Shown here: positions 1-7,408 of the stretch, in pieces | How the letters are laid out: each line of letters begins with the position of its first letter | Numbering within the stretch: position 1 is the first letter of the stretch | Source of the DNA: Streptomyces coeruleorubidus | Lineage (GTDB): Bacteria; Actinomycetota; Actinomycetes; Streptomycetales; Streptomycetaceae | DNA: 64,000 nucleotides | Assembly: GCF_008705135.1 (NCBI RefSeq) | Contig: NZ_CP023694.1 | Location: 5,561,001-5,625,000, forward strand | Direction of reading: 5' to 3' | Program-made: the position numbers and the translations under genes | The notes under the pieces: generated by a model | Database searches by the model: none | What the model saw: only the letters and a program-made list of their open reading frames with translations | Told to the model about the DNA's origin: nothing

Positions 1-784
1 CCGTACCCCTGTCCGTACTCCGTGGCCATCGGCGCCGTCCTTCTCCTCGTCCTGCGGCTGTTCCCTCGTACCTCCACCCTGCTCCGCCGCAGGTCGGCGG
101 ACCATGGAGTCCGTCGGCGTCTTGGACGGGGGGTTTTCCCTACCTCGCGCGTGCGGCTACCGACGTTGCGGTTGTGGCTGCGTCCAGCGTCCGCGGCCAC
201 CGACCACGGCGTCTCCTGCCTTCGGCCCGCCTCTCCAGGCCTTCGGCCTGTGCCTGCGGCTTCCGTCTCGTGCCTGCGGGCTTCGCCGCGTGCCTGCGGC
301 CTTCGGCCCGCGTGTGCCACCGGGCCCGCGTCTCCGGCCTTGGCCCCGCGAGTGTGTGGCCACCGGGCACGTGCTCGCCGCCTTCGGCCCGCGTGTATGG
401 CCACCGGGCCCGCGTCTCCGGTCTTCGCCCCGCGCGTCTGGTCACCAGGCTGGTGCCTGCGGTCCTCGGTCCCTGTGTGCGGCTACCGGCCCCGAGTCCC
501 TGGGTACCGGCCCGGCCTTCGCCCGGCGTCTGCGGCCTGCACACCGCGCTGCGGCCACGGTCCCGTGCCTGCCGCTGTCTCACCCCGTGCGCGTGTGGCC
601 ACCATCCCCGCGTCTCCGGTCTTCACCCGCGCTTGTGGTCACCCGGCCCGTGCCTGCCGCCCTCGACCCGCGTGTGCGGCCACCGGCCCCGCGACTCCGG
701 CCACCGGCCCCCTGCTTCCGGCCATTCCCGCTTCCGGCCACCGGCCCCGCGCCTGGCGCGACAGGACCTGGTCGGTGGCCGAAC
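1..784. repeat. Degenerate ~40-bp tandem repeat, non-coding
   Basis: No gene can be supported here; all reading frames translate to Pro/Arg/Ala-rich low-complexity protein on both strands. From about 180 to 760 a phrase like GGCCACCGGGCCCGCGTCTC recurs at roughly 25-46 nt intervals (most 38-46), with copies near 311, 354, 393, 437, 476, 550, 591, 632, 672 and 735, each diverged. This looks like a decayed minisatellite. It lies just downstream of the histidine kinase stop codon, so it separates that gene from whatever follows it on the minus strand. Positions 1-170 show nothing recognisable. Confidence 0.75.
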
Positions 785-2005
785 CTAGCGGCTGTCCGCG
801 CCGGAGGCGTCCGTGCGGTCGCGCCAGGGAAGTTCGGCCATGACCGTCGTCGGGCCGCCCTCGGGGGACTCCAGGACGAACAGCCCGTCGACGGCGTCCA
901 GCCGCTCGGCCAAGCCCTTCATCCCCGTACCGCCGTCGAGGCTGGCGCCCCCGCGACCGTCGTCCCAGACCTGGATGAGCAGCCGGTCCTTCGTCCGCCA
1001 CACATCCACCGAGGCCGACCTCGCCGCGCTGTGCTTGCTGACGTTCTGGAGCAGCTCCGAGACGGTGAAGTAGGCGATGCCCTCGATGGCCGCGGCCGGC
1101 CGCGCCGGCAGGTCGACCGTCACCTTGACCGGGACCGTGCAGCGCGACGAGACCGCGGACAGGGCCGCGTCCAGACCACGGTCGGTCAGCACCGCCGGGT
1201 GGATGCCGCGGGCCAGGTCGCGCAGCTCCTGGAGCGCCAGCTTCACCTCGCCGTGCGCCTCCTCGACCATCGCCGCCGCCGCGTCGGGGTCCTCCAGCAC
1301 CTTCTCCTTCGCCAGACCCAGCCCCATGGCCAGGTTGACCAGCCGGGCCTGCGCCCCGTCGTGCAGATCCCGCTCGATGCGCCGCAGGTCCGCGGCGGCC
1401 GTGTCGACCACGACCCCCCGGTCCGACTCCAGCTCGGCGATGCGCCGCTCCAGCTCGTCGGAGGGGCACAGCAACGCGCGCACCATGGCCCGGTCGGCAT
1501 TGGCCAGGCCCCGCGCGACGAACGGCAGCACGGGCCACAGCACGAACAGCGAGGTCAGCGTGATGGTGAAGGTGAGGACGCCCCACGGCAGCCGGATGAA
1601 CTCGTACAGCACCGTGCGCCAGCCCACCGGGTCCTTCAGCAACATCCACAGCTGCGGAAGGAAACCGCCCGAGCCCCGCAGCGGCAGCCGGCTCGGTTCG
1701 TCCACCCGCACCCCGAGCAGCGCCCTGGCCCTCGCCCGCTCCAACCGGCCCAGCAGCCGCGCGCCCATGAGTGCGGCCGCGAGCAGCGGGAACCCGATCA
1801 CCGTGATCGTCAGCCCCAAGCTCGTGAACAGCGCCGTCACGACGTAAGTGAATCCGAGCAGCGCGACCGGAAGGTTCGCCAGAAGGTGCGCGATCTCCTT
1901 CCAGGTGTGCCAGTCGTAGGCGAGACGGGGCGGCGGCGGACGGTCGTCCTGCCCGGCCGCCGCGGTGGCCGTGCTCGTGCCGGAGGACGGAATGCGTTCG
2001 GTCAT
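785..2005 (-). CDS. Sensor histidine kinase, HisKA_3/NarL-partner type
   Basis: A 406-residue membrane histidine kinase that should autophosphorylate and pass phosphate to a NarL-type response regulator; none is visible in the window, so the partner may lie left of position 1. Hydrophobic stretches near residues 42-80 and 130-165 form a small membrane sensor module like those of actinobacterial 'putative sensor' kinases. The HisKA_3 dimerisation motif ERDLHDGAQARL carries the phospho-accepting His215. An ATPase domain follows, with N-box ELLQNVSKHS, G1 DDGRGG and G2 GTGMKGLAERL. It is divergent from the nuo cluster, with 243 nt between the starts, but nothing seen shows that it controls nuo. 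The signal sensed is unknown. Confidence 0.9.
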   Translation of the reverse strand: MTERIPSSGTSTATAAAGQDDRPPPPRLAYDWHTWKEIAHLLANLPVALLGFTYVVTALFTSLGLTITVIGFPLLAAALMGARLLGRLERARARALLGVRVDEPSRLPLRGSGGFLPQLWMLLKDPVGWRTVLYEFIRLPWGVLTFTITLTSLFVLWPVLPFVARGLANADRAMVRALLCPSDELERRIAELESDRGVVVDTAAADLRRIERDLHDGAQARLVNLAMGLGLAKEKVLEDPDAAAAMVEEAHGEVKLALQELRDLARGIHPAVLTDRGLDAALSAVSSRCTVPVKVTVDLPARPAAAIEGIAYFTVSELLQNVSKHSAARSASVDVWRTKDRLLIQVWDDGRGGASLDGGTGMKGLAERLDAVDGLFVLESPEGGPTTVMAELPWRDRTDASGADSR

Positions 2006-2107
2006 ATGCGTTAGCGTGCCCGGCGGCGGGCAACCGCGCCATGAGGTAGACCGCCAGGATCAACTGAGGTAAACCCCACCCCCGCATGCCAGGGCGTGAC
2101 GGGCTGC

Positions 2108-2135
2108 TTACCCTGCCTTTATCAGGGCCTAGACT
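2108..2135 (+). promoter_or_regulatory. Candidate nuo-cluster promoter
   Basis: TAGACT at 2130-2135 resembles a housekeeping -10 box. The matching -35 would be TTACCC at 2108-2113 with a 16-nt spacer, a weak match to TTGACA. It sits about 110 nt upstream of the nuoA start in the divergent intergenic region. This is a pattern match only. Confidence 0.35.
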
Positions 2136-2248
2136 CCCGTGCGTACAGATCGTCGAACGGCGTCGTCCGTGGTTCCCGGCCGTACTCCGGAGTCGCGGGA
2201 TCGATCGTCGCAGATTCCAGTCCGAGTATCAGGGAGCGAGGGACGGAC

Positions 2249-2656
2249 GTGCCGGAACCGACCGTCGTCACCACGACCGTCGTCGCGGCGGACTACTTCC
2301 AGTCCTATTCGGTCGTCGGGCTGCTCGCAGTCGTCGGCGTGCTGTTCGTCGCCGTCGCCTTCGGGGCGGGCCGGCTGCTGCGGCCCGTGGTCCCCACACC
2401 CGAGAAGCTCCTGACGTACGAGTGCGGCGTCGACCCCGTCGGCGAGGGCTGGGCCCACACCCAGGTCCGCTACTACGTCTACGCCTTCCTGTACGTGATC
2501 TTCGCCGTCGACTCGATCTTCCTGTTCCCCTGGGCGACCGTGTTCGCAGCCCCCGGCTACGGCGCGACGACCCTGGTGGAGATGTTCATCTTCCTCGGCT
2601 TCCTGGCCGTGGGCCTGCTCTACGCATACAAGAAGGGCGTGCTGGCATGGACGTGA
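2249..2656 (+). CDS. nuoA: NADH-quinone oxidoreductase subunit A (partial complex I)
   Basis: A 135-residue membrane subunit at the junction of the membrane and peripheral arms of complex I. Three hydrophobic segments (about 20-42, 74-95, 105-127) and the family loop TYECGVDPVGEGW around residue 56 identify it. I chose the GTG at 2249 because AGGGAG lies 12 nt upstream and this gives the usual family length; the frame is open further upstream, but that extension does not look like NuoA. It is the first gene of the ten-gene cluster and overlaps nuoB by 10 nt, which suggests translational coupling. Confidence 0.93.
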   Translation: MPEPTVVTTTVVAADYFQSYSVVGLLAVVGVLFVAVAFGAGRLLRPVVPTPEKLLTYECGVDPVGEGWAHTQVRYYVYAFLYVIFAVDSIFLFPWATVFAAPGYGATTLVEMFIFLGFLAVGLLYAYKKGVLAWT

Positions 2657-3273
2657 CCCCCTCCAGCCCCGAGCCCGTGCTGCTTCCGGAGCCGAAGCGG
2701 CTCGGCGCCCTCGCGCGTCTCGCGCCCGAGCCGATGAAGGTGATCCTCAACTGGGGCCGCCGCTACTCGCTCTGGGTCTTCAACTTCGGTCTCGCCTGCT
2801 GCGCGATCGAGTTCATCGCCGCGTCGATGGCCCGCCACGACTTCATCCGGCTCGGCGTCATCCCGTTCGCGCCGGGCCCGCGCCAGGCCGACCTGATGGT
2901 GGTGTCCGGCACGGTCACGGACAAGATGGCGCCGGCGGTGAAGCGCCTCTACGAGCAGATGCCGGAACCCAAGTACGTCATCTCCTTCGGCGCGTGCAGC
3001 AACTGCGGCGGCCCCTACTGGGACTCGTACTCCGTCACCAAGGGCGTCGACCAGATCATCCCCGTCGACGTCTACGTCCCCGGCTGCCCGCCCCGGCCCG
3101 AGGCGCTGCTCCAGGGCATCCTCAAGCTCCAGGAGAAGATCGCCCGCGAGTCACTGGGGGAGCGGTACGGCAGCGGCGCCGCCCGTCCTTCGGCAGCGGC
3201 GTTGCAGAGCGGTCTGGTGCAGCCGCCGGCCCCCGTCCCGGGCTCCGACTCCACGCCGGGGGAGGGACGATGA
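2647..3273 (+). CDS. nuoB: NADH-quinone oxidoreductase subunit B, [4Fe-4S] N2 protein
   Basis: A 208-residue peripheral subunit that in complex I carries cluster N2, the last electron carrier before quinone. The expected four ligands are present: the pair C51-C52, C117 in GACSNCGG, and C147 in VPGCPPRPE, spaced as in the family. The last ~35 residues are a Pro/Ala/Ser-rich tail not needed by the fold. The quinone pocket normally forms between this protein and NuoD, and no nuoD is present in this cluster. Its stop overlaps the nuoC start by 4 nt (ATGA). Confidence 0.95.
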   Translation: MDVTPSSPEPVLLPEPKRLGALARLAPEPMKVILNWGRRYSLWVFNFGLACCAIEFIAASMARHDFIRLGVIPFAPGPRQADLMVVSGTVTDKMAPAVKRLYEQMPEPKYVISFGACSNCGGPYWDSYSVTKGVDQIIPVDVYVPGCPPRPEALLQGILKLQEKIARESLGERYGSGAARPSAAALQSGLVQPPAPVPGSDSTPGEGR

Positions 3274-4721
3274 CCGCGGTCGGCTGGCTCCCCGCCGGCG
3301 CCGAGGAACTCTTTGGCACGGACGCCACCGCCGAGGAGTCGTACGAGGTCCTGACGGTCGACGTGCCTCCGGCCGCCTGGATCCCCGCCCTGGAGACCGC
3401 CCGCGACCGGCTGGGCTGCACCTACTTCGACTGGCTGAGCGCGGTCGACGAACCGGGCACGGGCTTCCGCGTCACGGCCCACGTCGCGGCGCTGTCCCCG
3501 CTCCGGCGCCTCCTCCTGCGTACGACGGTCCCGCACGAGGCCCCCGCCCTGCCCTCGGCCGTCGACGTCTACGCGGGTGCCGCCTGGCACGAACGCGAGA
3601 CGCACGAGATGTTCGGCATCACCTTCGAAGGCCACCCGGCGCTCGACCACCTGCTCCTGCCCGAGAACTTCGAAGGCCACCCCCTGCGCAAGGACTTCGT
3701 CCTGGCCGCACGCGTCGCCAAGGCCTGGCCCGGCGCGAAGGAACCCGGCGAGTCGGAACACGGCGGCCCCAAGCGCCGCCAGATGCTTCCCCCCGGCGTC
3801 CCCGACCCGAACGAGTGGGGCCCCCTGAAGGGCCAACTCCCCCCGGCCCCGGCCCGCGGCGCCGGCCGCGCGGCAGGCGAACGCCCCGCCCGAGGCACCG
3901 CCCGCCCCGCAGGCGAACGCCCGGTACGGCGGACCCGTTCGGTGTCGGAGGGCTCGGCCAGCCAGTCCGCTGCCGGTGACGCGGGCACTCCGTCCCCGGC
4001 GGCCCCGCGCCGCAACCGCTCAGCGGCGGCGGGCTCGGCGAGCCAGTCCGCCGCGGGCGACGCGGACACTCCGTCTCCGTCTGCCTCGGCCCGCGACCGC
4101 TCGACGGAAGAGGGCTCGGCCGGCCCGGCCCCTTCCGGCGACCTGGGCACTCCGTCCCCGGCCGCCCCACGCCGTGCGCGGACGGCCGCGGAGGGCTCGG
4201 CGAGCCAGACCGTGCCGGGGGAGTCGGCTGCTCCGGCTTCTGGGAGTCCGCGTCGCGACCGCTCGGCCGCGGAGGGCTCGGCCAGTCAGGCCACGACGGG
4301 CGACACGCCCTCCGAGCCGCCGACCGAACCGCGCCGTACCGACACAGCGGCGGAGGACTCGGCAAGCCGGACGCCCACCGACCCCGAATCCACGGCTTCA
4401 CGACCCCCGCGCAGCACGGACGCTCCCTGGCACCACGCCCGCCCGGCCTTCGAGGAACCGGCTCCCGAGCCGTCGCCCGAGGCCGGACCGTTGCCGACTC
4501 CCGAGCCACCGGGTGACTCGAAGACGCCGAACAACACCTCGGAGTCCCCGGACACCCCGAAGTCGACGGACAGTCCCGAGCTCTCGGATGCCCCCGGCCC
4601 CGCGGACGGCCCCGAGCCCTCGCCCACCCCCGACACCCCGAAACCGGCGAACAACCGGCAGCCCACCGACACCCCCGACACCCCCGACAACACCGAAGAC
4701 CCCGCAGGAGGCCCGCGGTGA
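3270..4721 (+). CDS. nuoC: NuoC-family subunit with long repeat-bearing disordered tail
   Basis: A 483-residue protein. Residues 1-145 are a normal 30-kDa NuoC domain with the signature HERETHEMFGITFEGHP and then FEGHPLRKDF. Residues about 191-483 are a Pro/Ser/Thr/Ala/Glu-rich, low-hydrophobicity tail. Within it, residues 221-375 contain about six imperfect 26-28-residue repeats built on R-R-x-R-S-x-x-E-G-S-A-S-Q followed by T-P-S-P. Ordinary NuoC is about 200-250 residues, or is fused to NuoD; here there is neither NuoD nor a NuoD fusion. The tail reads in frame to the 4-nt overlap with nuoH and is preceded by good coding sequence, so I treat it as real. Its role is unknown; tethering or an interaction surface is a guess. 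Confidence 0.9.
   Translation: MTAVGWLPAGAEELFGTDATAEESYEVLTVDVPPAAWIPALETARDRLGCTYFDWLSAVDEPGTGFRVTAHVAALSPLRRLLLRTTVPHEAPALPSAVDVYAGAAWHERETHEMFGITFEGHPALDHLLLPENFEGHPLRKDFVLAARVAKAWPGAKEPGESEHGGPKRRQMLPPGVPDPNEWGPLKGQLPPAPARGAGRAAGERPARGTARPAGERPVRRTRSVSEGSASQSAAGDAGTPSPAAPRRNRSAAAGSASQSAAGDADTPSPSASARDRSTEEGSAGPAPSGDLGTPSPAAPRRARTAAEGSASQTVPGESAAPASGSPRRDRSAAEGSASQATTGDTPSEPPTEPRRTDTAAEDSASRTPTDPESTASRPPRSTDAPWHHARPAFEEPAPEPSPEAGPLPTPEPPGDSKTPNNTSESPDTPKSTDSPELSDAPGPADGPEPSPTPDTPKPANNRQPTDTPDTPDNTEDPAGGPR
3930..4394 (+). repeat. Six imperfect 78-84-bp tandem repeats inside nuoC
   Basis: Each unit encodes roughly R-R-x-R-S-x-x-E-G-S-A-S-Q-x-x-x-G-D plus a T-P-S-P linker. Units begin near NuoC residues 221, 248, 276, 302, 329 and 356. 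Reading frame is kept through all copies, which suggests selection for a protein rather than random expansion. Confidence 0.8.
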
Positions 4722-5686
4722 ACGACGTGCTCGACGTCATCCTGCGACTCCTGATCGTGTTCGTCGTCTTCCTCACCTTCCCCCTGATCATCGGGCAGAC
4801 CGAACACAAGGTGATGGCCCACATGCAGGGCCGCCTCGGCCCCATGTACGCCGGCGGCTTCCACGGCTGGGCCCAGCTGATCGCCGACGGCGTGAAGTTC
4901 GCGCAGAAGGAGGACGTCGTCCCCGCGGGCGCGGACCGCCGCATCTTCCAACTGGCCCCCGCCGTCGCCCTCCTGCCCTACCTCCTCGTCCTGCTCGCCA
5001 TCCCCATCGGCCCGGACGAGGGAGCCGTCGGCCAGGTCATCGACGCCGGCGTCTTCTTCGTCCTGGCCGTCATGGGCGTCGGCGTCCTCGGTTCGCTCAT
5101 GGCCGGCTGGGCGTCCGCGAACAAGTTCTCCCTCCTCGGCGGCCTCCGCACCGCCGCCCAGCTCCTCGCCTACGAACTGCCGATGCTCCTGACCGCCGCC
5201 TCGGTGGCGATGGCGGCCGGCACCGTCTCGATCCCCGGCATCCTCGACGCCTTCGAGTGGTGGTGGCTGCCCTGGCAGATCGTCGGCGCGATCGTCTTCT
5301 TCGTGGCCGGCCTCGCCGAACTCCAGCGCCCGCCCTTCGACATGCCCGTCGCCGACTCGGAGATCATCTTCGGCGCGTACACCGAATACACCGGCCTCCG
5401 CTTCGCCCTGTTCCTCCTCGCCGAGTACGCCGGAATCGTCGTCCTGTGCGGCCTGACCACCGTCCTCTTCCTGGGCGGCTGGCACGGCCCCTGGGGCGCC
5501 GACGGACTCGGCTGGGTCTGGACCCTGCTGAAGACCGCCGTCCTCGCCTTCGTCGTCATCTGGCTGCGCGTCACCTACCCCCGCCTGCGCGAGGACCAGC
5601 TCCAGAAGCTCGCCTGGACCCTCCTCGTCCCCCTCTCCCTCGCCCAGATCGCCCTCACCGGCGTCGTCAAGGTGGTGATCCAGTAA
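4718..5686 (+). CDS. nuoH: NADH-quinone oxidoreductase subunit H
   Basis: A 322-residue multi-pass membrane subunit that in complex I helps form the quinone chamber and links it to the proton channels. The conserved cytoplasmic loop is present as ELQRPPFDMP followed by SEIIFGAYTEYTG. About eight hydrophobic helices are evident. The GTG start overlaps the nuoC stop (GTGA) and has AGGAGG at 4706-4711, 6 nt upstream. The position is notable: in complete operons nuoD, E, F and G lie between nuoC and nuoH, but here the two genes overlap, so the absence is not a gap in the sequence. Confidence 0.95.
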   Translation: MNDVLDVILRLLIVFVVFLTFPLIIGQTEHKVMAHMQGRLGPMYAGGFHGWAQLIADGVKFAQKEDVVPAGADRRIFQLAPAVALLPYLLVLLAIPIGPDEGAVGQVIDAGVFFVLAVMGVGVLGSLMAGWASANKFSLLGGLRTAAQLLAYELPMLLTAASVAMAAGTVSIPGILDAFEWWWLPWQIVGAIVFFVAGLAELQRPPFDMPVADSEIIFGAYTEYTGLRFALFLLAEYAGIVVLCGLTTVLFLGGWHGPWGADGLGWVWTLLKTAVLAFVVIWLRVTYPRLREDQLQKLAWTLLVPLSLAQIALTGVVKVVIQ

Positions 5687-5688
5687 CC

Positions 5689-6354
5689 ATGGCCCCCATC
5701 CCCGGCAGCGGCCTGGCCAAGGGCCTGGCCGTCACCCTCCGCACGATGACGAAGAAGTCCGTCACCGCGCAGTACCCCGACGCCCAGCCCGACCTTCCGC
5801 CCCGCACCCGTGGCGTGATCGGCCTGTTCGAGGAGAACTGCACGGTCTGCATGCTGTGCGCCCGCGAGTGCCCGGACTGGTGCATCTACATCGACTCCCA
5901 CAAGGAGACGGTCCCGGCGGCGGCCCCGGGCGGTCGCGAACGCAGCCGCAACGTCCTCGACCGCTTCGCCATCGACTTCTCCCTGTGCATGTACTGCGGT
6001 ATCTGCATCGAGGTCTGTCCTTTCGACGCCCTGTTCTGGTCCCCGGAGTTCGAGTACGCCGAGACCGACATCCGCGACCTCACCCACGAGCGCGACAAGC
6101 TCCGCGAGTGGATGTGGACCGTCCCGGCCCCGCCGGCCCTCGACCCCGGCGCGGAGGATCCGAAGGAACTCGCCACCGCCCGCAAGACCGCCGACAAGCT
6201 GGCCGCCCAGCAGGCCCCGCCCGCCACCGAGCCGCACGCCGACGAGCAGGCCCGGGCAGCCGAGCGACCGACCCGCCCGCAGGGCGACTCCAAGCAGCAG
6301 ACCGACCAGCCGAAGCCAGATCAGCCGACGCCGGGGCAGGAGGGCCGGGAATGA
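5689..6354 (+). CDS. nuoI: NADH-quinone oxidoreductase subunit I, 2x[4Fe-4S] ferredoxin
   Basis: A 221-residue peripheral subunit carrying clusters N6a and N6b, which relay electrons to NuoB. Both cysteine sets are intact: C51, C54, C57, C61 and C100, C103, C106, C110. Residues ~150-221 form a hydrophilic Ala/Pro/Gln/Glu-rich tail beyond the usual fold. It starts 2 nt after nuoH and overlaps nuoJ by 4 nt. Without the NuoEFG input module in this cluster, its electron donor must be something else, plausibly a reduced ferredoxin; that is inference. Confidence 0.95.
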   Translation: MAPIPGSGLAKGLAVTLRTMTKKSVTAQYPDAQPDLPPRTRGVIGLFEENCTVCMLCARECPDWCIYIDSHKETVPAAAPGGRERSRNVLDRFAIDFSLCMYCGICIEVCPFDALFWSPEFEYAETDIRDLTHERDKLREWMWTVPAPPALDPGAEDPKELATARKTADKLAAQQAPPATEPHADEQARAAERPTRPQGDSKQQTDQPKPDQPTPGQEGRE

Positions 6355-7010
6355 CCCTCGCCGCAACCGCAGGCCTCCTCACGACGGGCCCGGCCACCAG
6401 GGCCGCCGCCGAGACCCACGGCTTCCTCTCCCCGACCGGCGTCGAGATCGCCTTCCTCCTCGTCGGCCTGGTCACCTTCGGCGCCGCGCTCGTCACCGTC
6501 ACCACCCGGCAGCTCGTGCACGCCGCCCTGTGGCTCGTAGTCACCCTCGGCGGCCTGGCCGTCGAGTACCTCCTGCTCACCGCCGAGTTCATCGCCTGGG
6601 TGCAGGTCCTCATCTACGTCGGTTCCGTCGTCGTCCTCCTCCTGTTCGGTCTGATGCTCACCCGGGCCCCCATCGGCCGCTCCCCGGACGCCGACTCCGG
6701 CAACCGCTGGGCCGCCCTCACCGTCGCCGTCGCCGCCGCTGCCGCCCTGATCTGGGTCGTCGTCGACGCCTTCCGCACGACCTGGATCGACCTGGACGGC
6801 CCCGCCGCCGGTTCCACCGAGGCCACCGGCGCGAGCCTCTTCCAGAACTGGGTCCTCCCCTTCGAGGCCCTCTCCGTCCTCCTGCTCGCCGCCCTGGTCG
6901 GCGCGATCGTCCTGTCCCGCAAGGCGAAGGCCGCCACGGCGACCGCGGCCGAGAACACCCCGGCCGCCCCGAGCGAGCAGGACCGGAGCGAGAAGGAAGG
7001 GACCCGCTGA
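6351..7010 (+). CDS. nuoJ: NADH-quinone oxidoreductase subunit J
   Basis: A 219-residue membrane subunit with five predicted helices between residues ~25 and 195. The family motif AEFIAWVQVLIYVGSVVVL is evident around residues 80-98. It has a short N-terminal extension and a charged Ala/Glu-rich C-terminus. The ATG overlaps the nuoI stop (ATGA), and the stop overlaps the nuoK start by 1 nt. In complex I it packs with NuoK and NuoA and takes part in conformational coupling of electron transfer to proton pumping. Confidence 0.93.
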   Translation: MTLAATAGLLTTGPATRAAAETHGFLSPTGVEIAFLLVGLVTFGAALVTVTTRQLVHAALWLVVTLGGLAVEYLLLTAEFIAWVQVLIYVGSVVVLLLFGLMLTRAPIGRSPDADSGNRWAALTVAVAAAAALIWVVVDAFRTTWIDLDGPAAGSTEATGASLFQNWVLPFEALSVLLLAALVGAIVLSRKAKAATATAAENTPAAPSEQDRSEKEGTR

Positions 7011-7408
7011 TGCACCTCGCCTATCCCGCCGTCCTCTCCGCCCTCCTCTTCTGCACGGGCCTGTACGGCGTCCTCGCCCGCCGCAACGCGATCCTGGTCC
7101 TGATGTCGGTCGAGCTGATGCTCAACGCCGTCAACCTCAACCTGGTCGCCTTCGACGTCTGGCTCAGCAAGACCGCCGAGGAGACCCTGCACTCCGGCCA
7201 GGCCCTGACCCTGTTCACCATCGCCATCGCCGCCGCCGAGATCGGCATCGGCCTGGCCATCGTCCTCGCCGTCCACCGCAACCGCGGCACCGCGGACATC
7301 GACAAGCTCCGCGACACCGCCGAACGGCACGACCCCGACGGCACCGACCACGACGCCCTTACGGCCGAGCAGTCCGGCGAGGCCCAGAAGGCTGAGGCCA
7401 CCGCGTGA
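7010..7408 (+). CDS. nuoK: NADH-quinone oxidoreductase subunit K
   Basis: A 132-residue membrane subunit related to MrpC, with three helices in residues 1-~95. The conserved stretch LVLMSVELMLNAVNLN carries the membrane glutamate used in proton translocation. The family is usually about 100 residues; the extra ~30 at the C-terminus are charged. Its stop overlaps the GTG of nuoL (GTGA), continuing the chain of coupled junctions in the cluster. Confidence 0.95.
   Translation: MHLAYPAVLSALLFCTGLYGVLARRNAILVLMSVELMLNAVNLNLVAFDVWLSKTAEETLHSGQALTLFTIAIAAAEIGIGLAIVLAVHRNRGTADIDKLRDTAERHDPDGTDHDALTAEQSGEAQKAEATA

Noticed and set aside
180..760. Possible CRISPR array
   Set aside because: The repeats are diverged, 25-46 nt apart without distinct spacers, and no cas gene is present.
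104..2014. Large open frames through the repeat and histidine kinase
   Set aside because: The translation is Pro/Arg/Ala low complexity in the repeat, then antisense of the kinase.
2620..4721. NuoD fused to NuoC
   Set aside because: The C-terminal part of NuoC is low complexity and lacks every NuoD motif.
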